Shown: positions 59,251-64,000 of the stretch, one piece after another
Layout: the number at the start of each line of letters is the position of its first letter
Position numbering within the stretch: the stretch's first letter is position 1
Assembly: GCA_965215345.1 (NCBI GenBank)
Contig: CBDCDL010000002.1
Coordinates: 4,030,001-4,094,000, forward strand
Reading direction: 5' to 3'
DNA length: 64,000 nucleotides
Origin: CATQHW01 sp965215345
GTDB lineage: Bacteria; Spirochaetota; Spirochaetia; SZUA-6; Bin103
Notes under the pieces: generated by a model
Databases searched by the model: none
The model's input: the letters and a program-made list of their open reading frames with translations, nothing else
Told to the model about the DNA's origin: nothing
Made by a program: the position numbers and the translations under genes

Positions 59251-60138
59251 CTACTCTTCGGTGACGAAATGCTGGTAGAGCGGCTGCACATCCGCCGGCA
59301 GGCGCTCGAACACTTCGTGGCGCATGGGGACGGCGTCGTAGTTCTTGCCGCCGGTGGCCAGGACCATGCGGTCGTGGTCGGGGGTGCCGCGGATCGACGG
59401 CGTGAGGTTCAGCCACCACGGCGCGTAGCGGATGATCAACGCGACGCGCGTGTCGTCGCTGACGTTGGCCGCGACCGCGTGCCACAGGCGGCTGTCGTAG
59501 AGCAGCACGCTGCCGGCGGTGCCGGTGACCTGGAGCTGGTCGGGGTGGGGGCCGTCTTTGTCGAAGCCCGTGAGGGTTTCGCCGGCCGGGTTGTCGGTGA
59601 GCTTGTGGCTGCCGGGGACGATGAAGGTGCCGCCGTTCCGTGTGGTGAAGTCGGTGAGCATCCAGATGCCGGACAGGTGCATCAGCGCGTCGGGGTAGGG
59701 CGCCTTGACGTGGGTGGAGTTGGTGGCGTTGTAGGGCCAGTCGGAGTGCCAGTAGCCTGAAGCGCTGCCGGGGTTGGTGATCACGCAGTCGGTGCAGGAA
59801 ATGCGCACGAAGTCACCGAACAGCTCGGTGGCGACGCCCAGGATGCGCGGGTCGGACAGGTATTCGGCGAAGCACTGGGTCTCGTTGATCACCTGCCGCA
59901 GGTTGTCCACGCCGGGGGCGCCGACGCGGTGGCCGCGTGAGCGCGTCTTCTCCAGCTCCGCAAGGGCCTGCGCGTGGTTGGCGCGCTGCGCGGCGAATAC
60001 CTCTTCGCGCACGTGGCCGACCTTGTCGGCCGGGATCACGCCGGGGACCACACAGTAGCCGTGGCGGCCGAGCGTGTCGACGATCTCCTCGATGGTGCTG
60101 CCGGTAGCGGGACTGCGGACGGGTGCGACGGTACTCAT
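59251..60138 (-). CDS. Phytanoyl-CoA dioxygenase (PhyH) family protein
   Basis: A 295-residue dioxygenase. SGYWHSDWPYNATNSTHVKA holds the H-x-D ligands; LYDSRLWHAVAANVSDDTRV holds the distal His and Arg. The start (IEEIVDTLGRHGYCVVPGVI) is typical. ATG 60136-60138 is used. It follows a decayed rhamnosidase gene by 28 bases on the same strand and is followed after 88 bases by mntA. It is not closely alike to the other PhyH proteins of the window. Substrate unknown. Confidence 0.85.
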   Translation of the reverse strand: MSTVAPVRSPATGSTIEEIVDTLGRHGYCVVPGVIPADKVGHVREEVFAAQRANHAQALAELEKTRSRGHRVGAPGVDNLRQVINETQCFAEYLSDPRILGVATELFGDFVRISCTDCVITNPGSASGYWHSDWPYNATNSTHVKAPYPDALMHLSGIWMLTDFTTRNGGTFIVPGSHKLTDNPAGETLTGFDKDGPHPDQLQVTGTAGSVLLYDSRLWHAVAANVSDDTRVALIIRYAPWWLNLTPSIRGTPDHDRMVLATGGKNYDAVPMRHEVFERLPADVQPLYQHFVTEE

Positions 60139-60166
60139 GACGGCAGGAACTATAACAAACGGGCGT

Positions 60167-61205
60167 TCACGTTGCCGGCGAGAGCTCGATCCGGTGCGCT
60201 CCGCCGGTCAGGCGCAGGGTGATCGAGGACGGGGACAGCTCGGCGCCTTCCGCCGTCGCGGCGTCCGTGGGGATCGGGCAGGATGCCCAGGTCGTGGCGC
60301 GACAGCGTCCACGCCGGGGCAACCGACGAGGAATGGACGAGGCCGGTCAGTTCGCCCGAGTAGGGGCTGGGCGAGGCGAACTGCGGCTCGGTGGTGAAGC
60401 GCGACTCCGCGCGCGTCATGGCGCCGCGCTCGCGCACGAACATGCTCCAGCTCTCCCACATGGTCGGCGCGTCGGTTGCGGCCATCATCGGCGCGTAGCG
60501 GTCGCGCATGAGGCGCACCGCCAAGTCAGTGCGGCCGGCCGCCGCCAGGCCCTCCAGCACCAGGAACAGGATCAGCGGCGTGGTGCGCAACAGGTCGTCC
60601 GGGGGCTGCTCCAGGTGCGCGGCGATGCGCGCGGTCTGGCGGTCGTCGGCGATTCCGAACACCAGCGCCATGCCGTTGGAGAGCTCGGAGACCGTCCGCG
60701 AGAGCTCGCCTTCGAATACGCTGTCCACGAACAGGCCGCGTCCTTCGTCCCAGTGGCTGGCGCGCAGGTGCTCCCGCAGGCGGCCGGCATCCGCCCGCCA
60801 GGAGGCCGCCTCGTCCGGTTTGCCCAGCGACTCGGCCAGGTCGCCCAGGACGGCGAGGAAGCGCGAGTACAGCACGTTGAGCGCGAAGCTGGCGCCGCGC
60901 ATGTCGTGCGGCATCCAGTCGATGAAGGTCTCCTTGGGGAGCTGGTAGAGCACGTTGTCGGAGCCGTGCTGCCGCTCGAACCATGCGGCCGCGCGGCGGC
61001 CGAGGTAGGTGCCGTTGACGTACAGCAGGAAGCGGTCCTCGGCGGTGACCGCCAGCCGGGCGCGGCGCGGGGCGGCCGGCAACTCGAAGGCGCGGCGGGC
61101 CATCAGGAAGCGGTGGAAGGGGTGGCGCTCGTCGCCGTACCAGACGAATCGCCCGCGCCAGTGGCCGGGGTAGCCGCCGCCGTCGGCGATCAGGTCAGTG
61201 GCCAT
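60167..61205 (-). pseudogene. Decayed alpha-L-rhamnosidase-like gene
   Basis: The first 45 codons (RGRFVWYGDERHPFHRFLMA and LYVNGTYLGR) are the N-terminal carbohydrate-binding part of GH78/bacterial rhamnosidases. They join at once to the catalytic alpha/alpha-barrel (WFERQHGSDNVLYQLPKETF, IDWMPHDMRGASFALN). Some 300-400 residues in between are missing, though the frame continues. Near 60,250 a one-base shift breaks the C-terminal sandwich; the other frame ends PSSITLRLTGGAHRIELSPA at TGA 60167-60169. The usual length is 700-900 residues. ATG 61203-61205 overlaps the P450 stop by 11 bases. Not functional as it stands. Confidence 0.65.
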
Positions 61206-62505
61206 CGGTCGCCTCTGCACGGCGCGGCTCCAGGGCGACGATGAGCGAGCGGAGCACGGGCCGGAGCATGCCCGGATGGTAGCGCGGCCGCTCGCCCGGA
61301 CGCAGCGTAGGCCGGCGGGCCAGGAGCGCGGGCAGGGCGATGGCCGTCTCCAGCCGCGCCAGGGCGGCGCCGATGCAGAAGTGCACGCCGTGGCCGAAGG
61401 CGACGTGGCGGAGCTCGGCCGTGGGGCGGCGGACGTCGAACCGCTCCGGGTCGGCGAATACCTCGGGGTCGTGGTTGGCGGATGCGAGCACCAAGTGGAC
61501 GAGCTGGCCGCGCCGCAGGTGGGCGCCGCGGACCTCCACGTCCTCGGTGACCACGCGGCGGACCGCCGGCACCGAGCCGACCCAGCGCAGGATCTCCTCG
61601 ATCGCGGCCGGCAGGAGCGCAGGATCGCCGCGCAGCAACGCCATCTGCCCGGGATGTCGGAGCAGGGTGAACAGGCCGTTGGAGATCAGGTTGGCGGTGG
61701 TCTCGTGCCCAGCCTGGAACAGGATGGCACAGGTGGCGAGCAACTCCTCTTCGCTCAGGAAGTCGCCCGACTCGTCGGCGCCCGCCAGCCCGGTGAGCAG
61801 GTCATCGCGGGGAGCGGCGCGCCGCTCGGCCAGCAGCGCCCGGAAGCGGTCGTAGACGGCGAAGGTGGTCGCCTGCACCCGCAGCGCGTTGCTGGCGCTC
61901 AGGTGGCCGTTGCCGTCGAAGTAGGCTCGCAGCGCCTCCGCGTAGTCCCGGAACAGGCGGTAGGCGTCGTGGCCGGACGACCGCGGTACGCCGAGCAGCT
62001 CCGCGATCACCCGCAGCGACAGCGGGTAGGCCAGTTCGCCGACCACGTCCAGCCGCCCTGACCGGTCCGCTCCGGCCAGGAGATCTGCGACGATGCGCTC
62101 CACGCTCGGCCGCAGGGCGGCGACGATGCGCGGCGTGAAGGCGCGCTGCACCTGCCGGCGCAGGCGCGTGTGGTCCGGAGGGTCGCTGTTCAGCAGGCCA
62201 CCGGCCGCGAAGATGCGTCGCAGCGGGCGCAGCCGTTCCTGCTCTTCGGCCGGCAGCCGCTCCAGCAGCGGCGTCTGGCGCCCGGCGCTTGAGTAGAGGG
62301 CCGGTGCGTGCAGCATCGCCATCACGTCGGAGTGCCGGGTGACGATCCAGCTCCGCCACGGTTCGCACCAGTAGACCGGATGCTTCGCCCGCAGGCGCGC
62401 GTACATCGGGTAGGGGTCGGCGTAGAAGGCGTCCGACGTCAGGTAGCGATCCAACGCCGGATCTGGCACGCTGGCCACGGTGGGCACGGTAGCATCCGGG
62501 CCCAC
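61195..62505 (-). CDS. Cytochrome P450
   Basis: A 436-residue soluble bacterial P450. LFQAGHETTANLISNGLFTL is the I-helix oxygen-binding motif, EEILRWVGS the E-x-x-R of the K-helix, and FGHGVHFCIGAALARLETAI the haem loop with the Cys thiolate. It oxidises small molecules with electrons from a ferredoxin, whose gene is not nearby. The start is GTG 62503-62505 (MGPDATVPTV), with AAGGA about eight bases upstream; later GTG codons are possible. Only 14 bases separate it from the divergent oxidoreductase start. Confidence 0.9.
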   Translation of the reverse strand: MGPDATVPTVASVPDPALDRYLTSDAFYADPYPMYARLRAKHPVYWCEPWRSWIVTRHSDVMAMLHAPALYSSAGRQTPLLERLPAEEQERLRPLRRIFAAGGLLNSDPPDHTRLRRQVQRAFTPRIVAALRPSVERIVADLLAGADRSGRLDVVGELAYPLSLRVIAELLGVPRSSGHDAYRLFRDYAEALRAYFDGNGHLSASNALRVQATTFAVYDRFRALLAERRAAPRDDLLTGLAGADESGDFLSEEELLATCAILFQAGHETTANLISNGLFTLLRHPGQMALLRGDPALLPAAIEEILRWVGSVPAVRRVVTEDVEVRGAHLRRGQLVHLVLASANHDPEVFADPERFDVRRPTAELRHVAFGHGVHFCIGAALARLETAIALPALLARRPTLRPGERPRYHPGMLRPVLRSLIVALEPRRAEATDGH

Positions 62506-62519
62506 CGGAGGAGTCCTTG

Positions 62520-63476
62520 ATGCTCAGAACAGCGTTCATCGGCGCTGGAGGCAGGGCGCGATCTGCCCACTATCCGACCGTGACCACACTGGCCGACGTG
62601 CACGTCGAGGCGGTGTGCGAGCTCGACGCGGCACTCATGGCCCAGGTGGTCGAGCAGTACGCTATCCCGCGGACGTTCGACGACTACGGGCGGATGCTCG
62701 ACGAGATCGACCTCGACCTGGTCTACGTGATCATGGGCGAGGAGCTGATGGCGCCGATCGCCATCGACTGCATGAACGCCGGCACGCACGTGTTCATCGA
62801 AAAGCCGGCGGGGGCGAACCCGGAGGAGTCGCGGGCGCTGCTGGCGGCGGCGGAGGCCAACCGCGTGACCTGTGCCGTCGGCTACCAACGCCGCTTCGCC
62901 GCGGTCAGCGTGGAGGCGAAGCGCCTGGTGGCGCAGCGGGGAGGGCCGACTCTGGCGGTCGGCGAGTTCCACAAGTGCCTGCTCGGCCGGTCCAAGCCGC
63001 CGCGCACGACCATGTGGCAGGACGTCTGCCATGCGGTGGACCTGGTCCGCTACCTGGCCGGCAGCGAGGTGGCCGACGTCGCGGCCTTCCAGGACGCGCG
63101 CGGCACGGAGTGGACCAACGACTACACCTCGGTGCTGCGCTTCGAGAACGGCGCCACCGGTGTCGTGCTTGCCCACCGATCCTCGGGCGGACGCGTGCTC
63201 AAGGGGGAGCTGCACGGCATCGGCGTGGGCTGCTCCTTCCGGATTCCCGACCACCTCGAGGTGCTGGAGCAGGGCCGCGAGCCGCGCACCGAGCACGGCG
63301 CCGACTTGGCCGGGGTGGCCGCGGACGACTCCCGAGCCTACGACGGCACGCTCGAGATGCACCGGCACGTGGCTGCCTCGATCCGCGAAGGCCGCACGCC
63401 GATCAACGACATTCGCGACGTCGTATACACCTCCGATCTGGTGGCGCGCCTGGAAGGCGACTCGGCGTTCGAGTAG
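62520..63476 (+). CDS. Gfo/Idh/MocA-family oxidoreductase
   Basis: A 318-residue NAD(P)-dependent oxidoreductase. LRTAFIGAGGRARSAHYPTV is the Rossmann cofactor loop; HVFIEKPAGANPEESRALLA is the family E-K-P motif with the catalytic Lys; DVCHAVDLVRYLAGSEVADV holds the conserved His/Asp of the C-terminal domain. Members act on sugars, inositols or their acids. ATG 62520 has GGAGGAG six bases upstream. It is followed after 25 bases by an oligopeptide-type ABC ATPase, possibly one operon. Confidence 0.88.
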   Translation: MLRTAFIGAGGRARSAHYPTVTTLADVHVEAVCELDAALMAQVVEQYAIPRTFDDYGRMLDEIDLDLVYVIMGEELMAPIAIDCMNAGTHVFIEKPAGANPEESRALLAAAEANRVTCAVGYQRRFAAVSVEAKRLVAQRGGPTLAVGEFHKCLLGRSKPPRTTMWQDVCHAVDLVRYLAGSEVADVAAFQDARGTEWTNDYTSVLRFENGATGVVLAHRSSGGRVLKGELHGIGVGCSFRIPDHLEVLEQGREPRTEHGADLAGVAADDSRAYDGTLEMHRHVAASIREGRTPINDIRDVVYTSDLVARLEGDSAFE

Positions 63477-63501
63477 GCCGAGCCCGGCGCCGAGAGGACA
63501 C

Positions 63502-64000
63502 ATGCAGTCACGCGACGGGAGCCGCCACCGGGACGCATCCGCCGAGCGGAGCATCCTCTCCCTGCGCGGCGCGCACCAGTACTTCCCGAGCGGGCGGCGC
63601 CAGTTCGTGCGCGCCGTGGACGACGTCGACCTCGATCTCCGCGACGGGCAGTCGCTGGGACTGGTCGGCGAGTCGGGCAGCGGCAAGACCACCATCGGGC
63701 GCATGATCGCCCGGCTGCTGGAGCCCACCGGCGGCACCGTCACCTTCGCCGGGCAGGACGTCACCCACCTGCGCGGCCGGGCGCTGCGCCGCTACATGCC
63801 CAACGTGCAGGTCGTGTTCCAGGACCCGCACACCTCGCTCAATCCACGGCTTTCGATCGGCAGGATCATCGCCGAGCCGCTGCGCATCAACCGCTTCGGT
63901 TCCCGGCGGCGTATCGAGCGGCGCGTCCACGAGCTGCTCGACACCGTCGGCCTGTCGGCGCGCGACGCCGGCCGCATGCCGTCGGACTTCTCCGGCGGGC
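63502..64000 (+). CDS. Oligopeptide-type ABC transporter ATP-binding protein (partial)
   Basis: The gene starts at ATG 63502 (GAGAGGA just before) and runs out of the window after 166 codons. LVGESGSGKTTIGRMIARLL is Walker A; VVFQDPHTSLNPRLSIGRII is the Q-loop of the OppD/OppF/DppF group; the signature starts at DFSGG at the window edge. One such ATPase normally pairs with a second, so other dpp/opp genes are expected to the right. Confidence 0.88.
   Translation, partial: MQSRDGSRHRDASAERSILSLRGAHQYFPSGRRQFVRAVDDVDLDLRDGQSLGLVGESGSGKTTIGRMIARLLEPTGGTVTFAGQDVTHLRGRALRRYMPNVQVVFQDPHTSLNPRLSIGRIIAEPLRINRFGSRRRIERRVHELLDTVGLSARDAGRMPSDFSGG

Overview
The window is about 65% G+C, densely packed bacterial DNA with no rRNA, tRNA or CRISPR array that I can see. 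The three ABC solute-binding proteins have cleavable signal peptides followed by short acidic, Gly/Ala/Glu-rich linkers. Together with several Lpl/Ytc-type sugar importers this is reminiscent of Spirochaetaceae, perhaps one of the high-GC marine or host-associated lineages; that assignment is an inference from style, not from a marker gene. Several genes are broken by a single base, so the sequence may be a metagenome assembly.

Region 1 (1-8.4 kb): tail of an FG-GAP/VCBS-type protein, then a leftward operon of solute-binding protein, PcRGLX/YetA-like lyase, LplB-type and LplC-type permeases (probably uptake and breakdown of pectin-derived rhamnogalacturonan oligosaccharides), preceded by an isopropylmalate/tartrate-dehydrogenase-family enzyme.

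Region 2 (8.4-25.2 kb): a defence-type island. It holds a Uma2-family nuclease, a large XRE-HTH/SNF2 helicase/DUF3883 protein, a decayed PIN toxin with its antitoxin, a scar made of SIR2, ISKra4 and duplicated helicase pieces, a DUF1156 DNA methyltransferase with Zn ribbon, a frameshifted HigA-like antitoxin, an AAA ATPase coupled to a TOPRIM-like protein, a DUF499 ATPase, and an Rpn-type PD-(D/E)XK protein. Helicase, methyltransferase and DUF499 ATPase together form a candidate modification-linked anti-phage system (BREX/DISARM-like in parts list, but with neither PglZ nor DrmA/B). The embedded ATPase/TOPRIM pair may be a second effector module.

Region 3 (25.5-34.3 kb): two further sugar importers. 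One is a CUT2-like set (binding protein, two permeases, one single-domain ATPase); the other is an LplB/LplC/binding-protein operon, with an orphan LplC-type permease in the opposite direction beside it.

Region 4 (34.3-64 kb): metabolic genes dominated by Fe(II)/2-oxoglutarate dioxygenases (five intact-looking or partial PhyH genes, two broken copies, one TauD-like). They are mixed with an IS110 transposase, an EamA transporter, an SDR, an M81/MlrC-family protein, an amidase, glutamate synthase gltB (one frameshift) and gltD, a DUF4143 ATPase, a TrpB2-type tryptophan synthase, a HepT/MntA pair with broken HepT, a decayed rhamnosidase, a cytochrome P450, a Gfo/Idh/MocA oxidoreductase and the start of an oligopeptide-type ABC ATPase. 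Fragments of toxin/HEPN genes and of insertion sequences mark this as a region of repeated insertion, partial duplication and decay.
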